Positions 42,806 through 51,766 of a stretch of DNA of 64,000 nucleotides are shown in pieces; position 1 is the stretch's first letter, and each line of letters starts with the position of its first letter. Where the stretch lies: NCBI GenBank assembly GCA_947575605.1, contig CANPNZ010000005.1, forward strand, positions 1 to 64,000. Reading direction: 5' to 3'. A program made the translations under genes and the position numbers. This DNA comes from an uncultured Clostridium sp. (GTDB lineage Bacteria > Bacillota > Clostridia > TANB77 > CAG-508). The notes under the pieces were generated by a model. The model saw only the letters and a program-made list of their open reading frames with translations, searched no databases and was not told where the DNA came from.

Positions 42806-43321
42806 ATTAAACAAGAATTACCAATCAACAGACAAATAAGAGCAAAAGAAGTACAATTGATAGAGGATAATGGACAAAAAGCAGGCGTGATTCCATTTGA
42901 GGAAGCATTAGAAAAAGCAGAAAGCAAAAATTTAGACTTAGTGCTAGTTGCTCCTAATACCAATCCACCAGTTTGTAAAATTATGAACTATGGAAAATAC
43001 AAATTTGAGCAAGCTAAAAAAGAAAAGGAAGCCAAGAAAAAACAAAAAGTTTTTGAAATAAAAGAGTTAAGAGTAACGCCAAATATTGAAGAACATGACT
43101 TTGGTTTTAAATGTAAAAATGCAAGAAAATTTTTAACCGATGGAAACAAAGTAAAAATAACGGTTCGATTTAGAGGAAGAGAAGTCAACAATGCAAAAGC
43201 AGGAGAAGCCGTTTTAAACAGATTTAGCGAAGCTTTAGAAGAAGTAGCAACGGTTGAAAAAGCACCTAAATTGGAAGGTAGAAATATGTCTATCATATTA
43301 GCTAAAAAAGCAGATAAATAA
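42806..43321 (+). CDS. infC: Translation initiation factor IF-3 (ATT start)
   Basis: tggaggtg RBS then ATT AAA CAA GAA TTA CCA ATC AAC; 171 aa; ORF track starts at internal ATG 42857. Confidence 0.92.
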   Translation: MKQELPINRQIRAKEVQLIEDNGQKAGVIPFEEALEKAESKNLDLVLVAPNTNPPVCKIMNYGKYKFEQAKKEKEAKKKQKVFEIKELRVTPNIEEHDFGFKCKNARKFLTDGNKVKITVRFRGREVNNAKAGEAVLNRFSEALEEVATVEKAPKLEGRNMSIILAKKADK

Positions 43322-43365
43322 ATTATCTGTCTAATATAAAAGTAAAAACGAAAGGAGTTATCATT

Positions 43366-43569
43366 ATGCCAAAACTAAAAACAAACAAAGCTGCTAAAAA
43401 AAGATATTCATTAACAGCCACAGGAAAAGTAAAAAGAACAAAATCAAACAGAAGACACTTATTAGCCAATAAAACAAGTAGACAAAAAAAATCAGGAAAA
43501 ATTCAAAATGCGTATGCAGACAAAACATGTGTAGAAACGATCAAAAAATTATTACCTTATGGAAATTAA
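43366..43569 (+). CDS. rpmI: 50S ribosomal protein L35
   Basis: MPKLKTNKAAKKRYSLTATGKVKR. Confidence 0.97.
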   Translation: MPKLKTNKAAKKRYSLTATGKVKRTKSNRRHLLANKTSRQKKSGKIQNAYADKTCVETIKKLLPYGN

Positions 43570-43650
43570 GAAAAGGTGAATAGGATCGTAGGGAGAAAAT
43601 AAGAATCGTTTAATAGCTCCCTGTTAAATAAAAAAGGAAGGTGAAAAGAA

Positions 43651-44001
43651 ATGGCAAGAGTAAAAACAGCTAGAACAACAAGAGCAAGACATAAAAAGAT
43701 ATTAAAACAAGCAAAAGGATATTATGGAGCAAAAAGTTATAGATTTAGAAATGCAAACCAAGCTGTTATGAAATCTTTATCTTATGCCTATGTAGGAAGA
43801 AAAGATAAAAAAAGTAACTTTAGAAAATTATGGATTGCAAGAATTAATGCGGCAGCAAGAATGAATGGAACAACTTATAGCAAAATGATAGCAGGACTAA
43901 AAAAAGCAAATGTTACCATCAATCGTAAAATGTTAGCAGAAATCGCTGTAACCGATCCAAAAGCATTTACAGAAATTGCAGAAGTAGCAAAAAAAGCATA
44001 A
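43651..44001 (+). CDS. rplT: 50S ribosomal protein L20
   Basis: [32 protein letters not shown]. Confidence 0.98.
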   Translation: MARVKTARTTRARHKKILKQAKGYYGAKSYRFRNANQAVMKSLSYAYVGRKDKKSNFRKLWIARINAAARMNGTTYSKMIAGLKKANVTINRKMLAEIAVTDPKAFTEIAEVAKKA

Positions 44002-44019
44002 TGGATATGCTTTTTTTTG
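43990..44019 (+). terminator. Terminator after rplT
   Basis: aaaaaagcataatggatatgctttttttt. Confidence 0.8.
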
Positions 44020-44022
44020 TAC

Positions 44023-44415
44023 TTATTGTTTTTTCATTTTAGGTTTTGAAATTAAAGAAGCCAAATAACCGAAGAATACAGCAGCAGCAATACCACCAGC
44101 AGCAGCCTTAACACCACCAGTAAAAGCACCGACTAAGCCACTTTCTCTGACTGCTTCAATAGCACCTTTAGCAAGATTATAGCCAAAACCGGTTAAAGGA
44201 ACCGTAGCACCAGCGCCAGCAAAATCAACTAAGTATTGGTAAATTCCTAGACCACCAAGAATAGCACCAGCTGTTACAAAAATAACTAATATTTTAGCAG
44301 GAGTAAGCTTAGTTTTATCAATCAATATTTGACCAATAATACAAATTACTCCACCAGTAATAAAACATTTTAATAACATCATCCAATCAAAAACATTAGC
44401 CCAATTAACATTCAT
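44023..44415 (-). CDS. spoVAE: Stage V sporulation protein AE
   Basis: 130 aa; GAGATVPLTGFGYNLAKGAIEAV. Confidence 0.92.
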   Translation of the reverse strand: MNVNWANVFDWMMLLKCFITGGVICIIGQILIDKTKLTPAKILVIFVTAGAILGGLGIYQYLVDFAGAGATVPLTGFGYNLAKGAIEAVRESGLVGAFTGGVKAAAGGIAAAVFFGYLASLISKPKMKKQ

Positions 44416-44440
44416 AAATTTTCCTCCTTTTAGGAATTTA

Positions 44441-44472
44441 GGTTGCCATTTAAACCTGGAACCAGTGGCAAC
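44441..44472. repeat. Solo arm of the 8164-8268 repeat between spoVAD and spoVAE
   Basis: ggttgccatttaaacctggaaccagtggcaactt, matches 8238-8268. Confidence 0.9.
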
Positions 44473-44483
44473 TTAATTCTTTT

Positions 44484-45485
44484 TTAAACTTCTATACTAA
44501 TGGCATGAGCAATACCAGGAATTGATTCGCCTTGTTGAGAACTTGTTGAATTCATTAAAGCTCCTGTTGCAATTAATAATATTTTTTTCATTTTATTTTC
44601 TTTTAATTGTTTAAAGAAATAACCAGAAAATACTGTTCCACAGCAAGCACAACCACTACCACCAGAGTGAGTATCTTGAGCATTTTTATCAAAAATTAGA
44701 ACACCACAGTCGTTATAATTTGATTTAATATGATAACCTTGTGATTTAGCAATATCAATAGCAATTTCTTTACCAACATGACCTAAGTCACCACTGATAA
44801 TGACATCATAATAACTTGGATTTCTGCCAGTATCTAAGAAGTGAGTAATTAGTGTATCCGCAAAAGCTGGAGCCATAGCAGCACCCATGTTATTAGCATC
44901 TTTAATTCCCATGTCGACAATTTTGCCAGGTGTAATATGAGTAATATAAGGACCTTGCCCATCTTTTGTCAAGATGGCTGCCCCTGAACCTGTAACCGTC
45001 CATTGACTTGTAGGTGGACGTTGATTTCCTAATTCTAACGGAAATCTAAATTGTTTTTCAGCACTACAAAAGTGACTAGAAGTAGCACATAAAACGTTAT
45101 TAGCAAAACTTTCTACTGCCATAGCACCCAAACTCATAGATTCCACAAAGGTAGAACAAGCACCAAAAACACCAAAGAAAGGAATACTTAATTCTCGTAG
45201 ACCAAAACTAGAAGAAATACATTGATTTAACAAGTCACCAGCAAACATACAATCAATTTTATTAGCTGGTACGCCAGATTTAGAAATAACCGTATTGACA
45301 GTTTCTTTTATAATTTTACTTTCTGCCTTTTCCCATGTTTTTTCACCCCAAAATTCATCATCTAAAGTTTGATCAAAGTATTTAGATAAAGGACCTTGTG
45401 CTTCTTTAGGACCAACAATAGAGGCACAATCTAAAATAGTTGGAGGGGTATTAAATTTTATAGTTTGTTTTCCTAACTTTTCCAA
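44484..45485 (-). CDS. spoVAD: Stage V sporulation protein AD
   Basis: 333 aa; thiolase-like fold protein, SpoVAD layout. Confidence 0.95.
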   Translation of the reverse strand: MEKLGKQTIKFNTPPTILDCASIVGPKEAQGPLSKYFDQTLDDEFWGEKTWEKAESKIIKETVNTVISKSGVPANKIDCMFAGDLLNQCISSSFGLRELSIPFFGVFGACSTFVESMSLGAMAVESFANNVLCATSSHFCSAEKQFRFPLELGNQRPPTSQWTVTGSGAAILTKDGQGPYITHITPGKIVDMGIKDANNMGAAMAPAFADTLITHFLDTGRNPSYYDVIISGDLGHVGKEIAIDIAKSQGYHIKSNYNDCGVLIFDKNAQDTHSGGSGCACCGTVFSGYFFKQLKENKMKKILLIATGALMNSTSSQQGESIPGIAHAISIEV

Positions 45486-45507
45486 AACATCATCTCCTTA
45501 CATTGCG

Positions 45508-45723
45508 AAGTTTGCCAAAGGGGACGGACCTTTTTGGCAATCTTTCAATTATTTTATTAGATTGTAAGTTAAAAATTTCGTTCCTTACTGGTTGGACAAA
45601 TCATATAAGACATTAGATATATTTCATAAGTAGAAAAGTTAATCGGTTTTTTATATAACATACAATCTAAACAAACATTAAAAATTGTAGTTGCCAAAAA
45701 GGTCCGTCCCCTTTGGCAAACTT
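45508..45723. repeat. GGGGACGG-family MITE-like element, copy B (about 216 bp)
   Basis: aagtttgccaaaggggacggacctttttggcaa ... ttgccaaaaaggtccgtcccctttggcaaactt; interior matches 29679-29939. Confidence 0.9.
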
Positions 45724-45732
45724 TAGAAAATT

Positions 45733-46197
45733 TTAAACCAAAGTCATACTTTGTGTATTAAATATCAAGAATATGATACCGACTAAAATAGAAGCAGAAA
45801 TACCAAATACTAAAACAGGACCCGCAACGGTGAACATCTTTCCACCAACTCCCATAACGTATCCTTCTGATTTATATTCCATAGCAGGTGACACAATTGA
45901 ATTGGCAAATCCAGTAATCGGAACTAAAGAACCAGCACCCGCAAATTTGCCTATTTTATTAAATAAATTCAGACCAGTTAAAAAAGCAGAAATTCCAATT
46001 AATAAAATGGAAACAATTGTACCAGATGTTTGCGTATCAAAACCTCTTTCTTTACATATATTAAGAATAACTTGTCCAATGGTACAAATTAATCCACCAA
46101 CCCAAAAGGCATTGAAGCAATTTTTTAAAATAGGAGAGTTGGGAGATTTTTTATCCACATATTCTTGATAAGTTTGTTTTGTTTCTAATGGATCCAT
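45733..46197 (-). CDS. spoVAC: Stage V sporulation protein AC
   Basis: 154 aa; SpoVAC-like; adjacent to spoVAD. Confidence 0.93.
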   Translation of the reverse strand: MDPLETKQTYQEYVDKKSPNSPILKNCFNAFWVGGLICTIGQVILNICKERGFDTQTSGTIVSILLIGISAFLTGLNLFNKIGKFAGAGSLVPITGFANSIVSPAMEYKSEGYVMGVGGKMFTVAGPVLVFGISASILVGIIFLIFNTQSMTLV

Positions 46198-46210
46198 TTA
46201 TACTACCTCC

Positions 46211-46435
46211 TTAATTTTTGTTTCTATTCAAATCAAGTGTAAAACTAATATCCAAATCAACAAAATATTCTAAAATTTTGTCTCCATCAATACTAGCTCT
46301 TTGCTCTAAAATTTTTACTTCTGATAAATAATCAATTGTCTTTGAAGCTTCAGCAATTGCTTTTACAATGGCATCTTTCCAAGAAACTGTTGAATTACCA
46401 GTTATGATTAAATGTTTTTTTATATCCATAATCAA
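46211..46435 (-). CDS. Dodecin-like protein
   Basis: 74 aa; SWKDAIVKAIAEASKTIDYLSEVKILEQRASIDGDKILEYFVDLDISFTLD. Confidence 0.75.
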   Translation of the reverse strand: MIMDIKKHLIITGNSTVSWKDAIVKAIAEASKTIDYLSEVKILEQRASIDGDKILEYFVDLDISFTLDLNRNKN

Positions 46436-46716
46436 CCTCCAAAAAATCTTTTACAAGTATCTTTTCCAAGAATTAGAAAAAATATACAAAACCAGTAGAA
46501 ATTTTTTGTAAAAAATTATATAATTCGATTGCATGGTTTTTCCTCCAGAAAAGAAGGTATTACTTATTGGTAGGCGTGGTTAATGCTCGCACAGCTGAGG
46601 AAATCCCAAAAATCATAAAAAATCATAGAAAGTAAAGAGATTGCAAATAAACTTAGGAAACCAATGGCAACAGAAAAGTAAAAAAGTTGCCAAATACTTG
46701 TAAACCAATACAGAAA

Positions 46717-46748
46717 ATTGCCAAAAAGGTCCGTCCCCAATGGCACAG
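46717..46748. repeat. Solo arm of the GGGGACGG family upstream of rsmB
   Basis: attgccaaaaaggtccgtccccaatggcaca. Confidence 0.85.
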
Positions 46749-46759
46749 AAGGGAGAAAA

Positions 46760-48121
46760 ATGATAGATAAGGTAAGAGAAATAGCACTAAAGGTATTGTA
46801 TGAAGTGGATAAAAGCGATGCTTATTCTAATATTGCATTGGATGAAGCATTGAACAAAGCAAGAAAAGAAAAAATGGATATTACCCAGCGAGATATTGGA
46901 TTTATTTCTGAAATTGTGTATGGCACCATTTCTTGGAGATTGACAATTGACGAAATTATTAAAAAATATGCTACCATTAAAATTAAAAAAATTTCACTTT
47001 GGATTTTAAATATATTAAGAATGAGTATATATCAGATATTGTTTTTAGATAGAGTGCCTAAATCAGCAGCTGTTAATGAAGGAGTTAATCTGGCGAAAAG
47101 GTACGGACATAAGGCTAGTAGCAATTTTGTAAATGCTATTTTACGAAAGGTAGAGAAGAAGGATTTTGAAGATTTTTTTACCATAGAAAATGAGATAGAA
47201 AGAATTAGTAAAACCAATTCTATGCCAAGCTGGATCGTAGAAAAATTGCTTCAGGATCATTCCGTTGAGCAAGTGGAGAAAATTTGCCAGAATGGTAATG
47301 TAAAACCACAACTGCATGTAAGGGTTAATTCTTTAAAGATTGATAATCAAGAATTAAGACAAAGATTAGAAAAAGAAGGAATCCAGGTACAACAAGCAGA
47401 TAGGGACGATTTTTTAGTGTTAGAGGGAGCCAAGAATATAGAAGGGAAAAATACTTTTAAAGAAGGGTTATTTACCGTTCAAGATGAAGCAGCAGGATTG
47501 ATCCCATTCCTATTAAATCCCAAACCAAATGAAAAAGTATTGGATGCTTGTAGTAGTCCAGGCGGTAAAACAACCTATATGGCAGAAAAAATGAAAAATC
47601 AAGGACAAATTATCGCTTGGGATTTACATGAACATAGAGTGAAGTTAGTAGAAAAAACAGCACATAGATTAGGAATTGAAATTATTAAAACAGAAGTAAA
47701 GGATGCTAGTCAATATGAAGAACAATATAAAGAAACATTTGATAAGATATTACTAGATGTTCCATGCTTAGGGATAGGAGTTATTAAGAGAAAACCAGAC
47801 ATTAAATGGAAAAGAAAAAAAGAAGATTTAGAAGAAATTACAAAAATACAACAAAACATACTACAAAATTGCTCTCAATATTTGAAAGTAGGAGGGGAAT
47901 TGGTGTATTCTACTTGTAGTATTCTAAAAGAAGAAAATGAAAAGATAATTGAACAATTTTTGGCAAAGAACAAAACATTTGAAATAGTGAATCTGGATTG
48001 TATAAAAGAAGATTTTTTCGAAAAAAATGTCGAAAAAGAAAAATTTATACAGATTTATCCTAATGAGAAAACAGATGGATTTTTTATTTGTAAGTTGCGA
48101 AAAATACAAGCAAAATGCTAG
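46760..48121 (+). CDS. rsmB: 16S rRNA (cytosine-C5) methyltransferase RsmB
   Basis: NusB-like N-terminus, VLDACSSPGGKTTYMAE, DVPCLGIGVIKRKPDIKW; start reset to 46760. Confidence 0.93.
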   Translation: MIDKVREIALKVLYEVDKSDAYSNIALDEALNKARKEKMDITQRDIGFISEIVYGTISWRLTIDEIIKKYATIKIKKISLWILNILRMSIYQILFLDRVPKSAAVNEGVNLAKRYGHKASSNFVNAILRKVEKKDFEDFFTIENEIERISKTNSMPSWIVEKLLQDHSVEQVEKICQNGNVKPQLHVRVNSLKIDNQELRQRLEKEGIQVQQADRDDFLVLEGAKNIEGKNTFKEGLFTVQDEAAGLIPFLLNPKPNEKVLDACSSPGGKTTYMAEKMKNQGQIIAWDLHEHRVKLVEKTAHRLGIEIIKTEVKDASQYEEQYKETFDKILLDVPCLGIGVIKRKPDIKWKRKKEDLEEITKIQQNILQNCSQYLKVGGELVYSTCSILKEENEKIIEQFLAKNKTFEIVNLDCIKEDFFEKNVEKEKFIQIYPNEKTDGFFICKLRKIQAKC

Positions 48122-48286
48122 TGTTACAAAAGTGTTACATTTTTGTTACAAGTGTATTAAATGTATTGACATTTTGGCAAATAAAGATAAAATATAAATA
48201 TATTTGAAGAACTGTGTAAATTATTCAAGTATGGATTTTGTAAATTTGTAAAAAATAAAAATATATCAATTAAAAAGGAGAAAACA

Positions 48287-49915
48287 ATGGCGAATGGAAG
48301 TTGCTTAGGGCTATATATTGAAGAACATTTAATTAAATATGCAAAAGTTTCAAAAGATCATGATAAAGTGAAAGTAGATGCATTTGGCTTAATGTTTTAT
48401 GATAAATTAGGGGAAGCAATTGCACAAATTATTCAGGAAACTTATAGTCAAAAAACACCAATTAGTATTAACCTATCAGAAGAAATGTACAATTATTTTG
48501 ATATGTTTGCTTTATTAACCAAAAATGACTTACAAAAAGCCATTAAAACAGAATTTGACTCCTATTGTGCTGAAAAAGGATACAATCCAAATGTATTTGA
48601 AAGCAGATATGCTATCGTTGGAAATCAGGATGAAAGAGAAAAAATAAGAGTTATCCATGTAGCAGAAAATAAAATTGAATTAAACAAACAAATACAACAA
48701 ATAGAAGGTTATAAATTAGCTAGTATTTCACCAATTTCTATGGCAATTCCTAATTTAATTGATATCGAAAAGCATGAAAATGCTTTAATTGTCAACATAG
48801 AGGATACAACAACTGTAACGACTATATTGGACGACAAAATTTATAACATTGATAAAATAGAAGAAGGAAGCAAAGACTTTTTAACAAAAATCAATCTAAA
48901 AGAAAATTCGTATCTAAAAGCTTATGAAATTTGTAAAAATACAACCATTTATACATCAGAAGGAAGAGAACTACAAGAAGAACAATCTACCTATTTAGAA
49001 GACATTATGCCAACCCTATATAATATAGTGGGAAATGTAAGAAGTATTATAAGAGAAAATGGCGACAGAATTAAAAAAGTTTACATTACAGGAACCGCTG
49101 CCTTAATCAATAATATTGATTTATATTTCCAAGAATATTTAGAAGAGGTAGACTGCGAAATATTAAAACCATATTTTATCCAATCCACAGCAGGTGATAT
49201 TAGTATTAAAGATTACATCGAAGTAAATTCTGCTATATCTTTAGGAATGATGGGAATAGGAGAAGGTATTAGTGGAATGAACTTTAAAAGTCAGACACTA
49301 GCTGATAAAATTCCAGATTGGTTAAAAATAGAGGTAGGAGGAAATGAGAATACTAAGTTAAAACATGGTGCAAGCAATATGTTTACTTGGGATTTAGGAC
49401 AACCCTTTGATAAAACAGAAACAGGATTACTTAGAATAGCAATAGCTTTAATCCTATTAGTTGTTATGTATTCTGCATTTTCTGGATTGTTAGCGAATCA
49501 AATGAATAAAAAAACTGGGCAGGCTCAAGAATCTATTACCACTACCAATGATCAAATTGGGTTAGCAAAAACAGACAATGAAAAAATCAACAGTAAAATT
49601 AACGAGTACACAAATATGATAAAAAATTTAGAAGAGGCCAATAACAGACTTACCGATCGAAATAAAACTAGAAATGCCATCCCTAATTTATTAAATCAAA
49701 TCATGTCAATTGTACCAGAAAATGTACAATTAACTTCAATTGAGAATACCAGCAGTACTCACATTATAATTAATGCACAATCTAATAAATATGAACAATT
49801 AGGTTATTTTGTAGCAAAAATGAAAACAGAAGTAATTTTGACAAATATCATTTCAACAGCAGGTCAAAAAGATAATAATGTAGTTAGTATTAAAATAGAA
49901 GGAGATTTGCCATGA
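48287..49915 (+). CDS. PilM/PilN-like fused type IV pilus assembly protein
   Basis: 542 aa; actin-like N-terminal region plus TM and PilN-like C-terminus. Confidence 0.78.
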   Translation: MANGSCLGLYIEEHLIKYAKVSKDHDKVKVDAFGLMFYDKLGEAIAQIIQETYSQKTPISINLSEEMYNYFDMFALLTKNDLQKAIKTEFDSYCAEKGYNPNVFESRYAIVGNQDEREKIRVIHVAENKIELNKQIQQIEGYKLASISPISMAIPNLIDIEKHENALIVNIEDTTTVTTILDDKIYNIDKIEEGSKDFLTKINLKENSYLKAYEICKNTTIYTSEGRELQEEQSTYLEDIMPTLYNIVGNVRSIIRENGDRIKKVYITGTAALINNIDLYFQEYLEEVDCEILKPYFIQSTAGDISIKDYIEVNSAISLGMMGIGEGISGMNFKSQTLADKIPDWLKIEVGGNENTKLKHGASNMFTWDLGQPFDKTETGLLRIAIALILLVVMYSAFSGLLANQMNKKTGQAQESITTTNDQIGLAKTDNEKINSKINEYTNMIKNLEEANNRLTDRNKTRNAIPNLLNQIMSIVPENVQLTSIENTSSTHIIINAQSNKYEQLGYFVAKMKTEVILTNIISTAGQKDNNVVSIKIEGDLP

Positions 49916-50658
49916 AAAAATTATTAATGTTAATTCTAATTGGATTATTATTAATACTTTCTATCTATATAGTAGTTAGCGGATTTGAAGTAGGAAATAT
50001 AGAAGTTCTAAGCTATATGGGAATTCAACAAAAAAATAAAGAACTAAATGGAAAAATTCAAGAAGCTAGCAAATTAGCTGAAAAAGATTATAGACAAACC
50101 GTTAGTACAGTAGAAGAAAGTAGTAAAAAATTAGAACAAACTAAAAAAGAATATGATGATATAACAGTGATTAGTTCCGATGGTAGTATGGATGCAGCCG
50201 GACAATTAGAAAGATATGAGATAGAAACATTATGGGTTAAATTAGGAAATTATGCTACCAGTGAAGGTGCTGTTGTACGAATTGATATTGTTCGAGGCAA
50301 TACAAGTAGTACCTATAATCTAAAATTCACAGTAAATGGAAGCTATATTTCTATTACTGATTTTATATCTGACATTGAAAATGATAGTACCTTAGGATTT
50401 AAAATAGAAGATTTTAAAATGGTACCATCTGGAGATACTTTACAAGCAACCTTTATTTGTAAAGAAATTGCGATTAAAGAAGTTTCAGAAACCAGTAATC
50501 CAAATGTGGGATTACCAGAAAATAAAGACAATACAACCAATACTGCTAACGGTGGCAATACAACTAATACAAACAAGACGACTAATGCTACCAATACAGC
50601 AGGTGGAAATAACACAGCTACATCGAATACCACAAATACACCGAATGTAGCACGATAA
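49912..50658 (+). CDS. PilO-like protein with Asn/Thr-rich tail
   Basis: 248 aa; N-terminal TM, coiled coil; 4-bp overlap with PilM/N. Confidence 0.7.
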   Translation: MKKLLMLILIGLLLILSIYIVVSGFEVGNIEVLSYMGIQQKNKELNGKIQEASKLAEKDYRQTVSTVEESSKKLEQTKKEYDDITVISSDGSMDAAGQLERYEIETLWVKLGNYATSEGAVVRIDIVRGNTSSTYNLKFTVNGSYISITDFISDIENDSTLGFKIEDFKMVPSGDTLQATFICKEIAIKEVSETSNPNVGLPENKDNTTNTANGGNTTNTNKTTNATNTAGGNNTATSNTTNTPNVAR

Positions 50659-50676
50659 AAAGGAAAGGGGGATAAT

Positions 50677-51171
50677 ATGGCTAAAACAATTATAAAAGAA
50701 TTAATTATTGCCTTATTGTTATGTTTAGCTATCCTTTTATTGTTAGGAATTTTATTATATGAGTATGTTCCTATGACAAAGACAATACCGAATCCTGTTT
50801 CTTATACAACACCAGAAAATGTGAAAAAAGAGTTGGCAGAAGCGGAGGGAGTAGATGAAAACCAAATTATTATGACTTATGAGGTTGATTCTACTGACTT
50901 AAATAATTATAAAAATATACAAAATTATAAACCAGGAAAAGCCAATCCATTTTCTTCGTATGAAACCACAGGAACCAATACGACAACTGCCAATGGGACA
51001 ACAAGTAATACGAACGCAGGAACAGCAACATCGGGAACAACAGGAAATGGAAATACAACTACCAATAGTGGTACGACTTCAAATGATACAAATGGTACTT
51101 CTAGCACTTCTACACAAGAAAATACCACAACGTCTGGAGGACAATTCTTCCAAGATAAGGGTACCAAATAA
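50677..51171 (+). CDS. Pilus operon protein with N-terminal TM and Thr/Asn/Ser/Gly-rich tail
   Basis: 164 aa; position in pil operon. Confidence 0.6.
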   Translation: MAKTIIKELIIALLLCLAILLLLGILLYEYVPMTKTIPNPVSYTTPENVKKELAEAEGVDENQIIMTYEVDSTDLNNYKNIQNYKPGKANPFSSYETTGTNTTTANGTTSNTNAGTATSGTTGNGNTTTNSGTTSNDTNGTSSTSTQENTTTSGGQFFQDKGTK

Positions 51172-51254
51172 TTAAGTTTTTAACATTATATGATAGCTCA
51201 TATAATTCAAAATATATTTTATATATTCAAAAGAAAAAAGAAAAGGAGGAAACA

Positions 51255-51695
51255 ATGATGATGAAAAAACAAAACGGTATTACATTAATCGCTTTAGTTA
51301 TCACAATTATTGTATTATTAATTTTAGCTGGGGTGTCTATTGCTATGCTTACAGGTGATAATGGAATTTTGACAAAAGCAAAAATATCTGGAGAAGAGAC
51401 AAGAATAGCGGAAATTAAAGAAGCAATAAGCTTAGCAGCATCTACTATTATGGCAGATCAAATAGATCCAACCGTAACTACCCCAAAAGAAATGAATTAT
51501 GAAAACATAGCGATTCAAGTTAAAGCTGATAATGCTAGTTCAAATGCCCGAGATATTGAGGGAGGTATAGAATATACCTATGGTGGAAAAACTTATAATG
51601 TAAAATTTCCATTTATAACAAAAGATTCAAAAAATATTGGAGTAAATACAAATGATGATACAACATTTATTATTGAATTAAAGCCAACAGAATAA
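51255..51695 (+). CDS. Type IV prepilin
   Basis: KKQNGITLIALVITIIVLLILAGVSIAML class III signal. Confidence 0.92.
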   Translation: MMMKKQNGITLIALVITIIVLLILAGVSIAMLTGDNGILTKAKISGEETRIAEIKEAISLAASTIMADQIDPTVTTPKEMNYENIAIQVKADNASSNARDIEGGIEYTYGGKTYNVKFPFITKDSKNIGVNTNDDTTFIIELKPTE

Positions 51696-51700
51696 AAAAG

Positions 51701-51740
51701 AAATTTAGCCATACGCACACCACGTGTGTATGGCTAAAAT
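51701..51740 (+). terminator. Intra-operon hairpin after the prepilin gene (tttagccatacgcacaccacgtgtgtatggctaaa)
   Basis: Near-perfect hairpin without a strong T-tract. Confidence 0.7.
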
Positions 51741-51766
51741 TAAAAATAAGCAAAAGAGGAGAAACA

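Noticed and set aside
46718-46759. Extended N-terminus of RsmB (MPKRSVPNGTEGRK) and similar extensions at 24417, 26554 and 41437
   Set aside because: The extensions are translations of repeat arms; good RBS and ATG occur just downstream.
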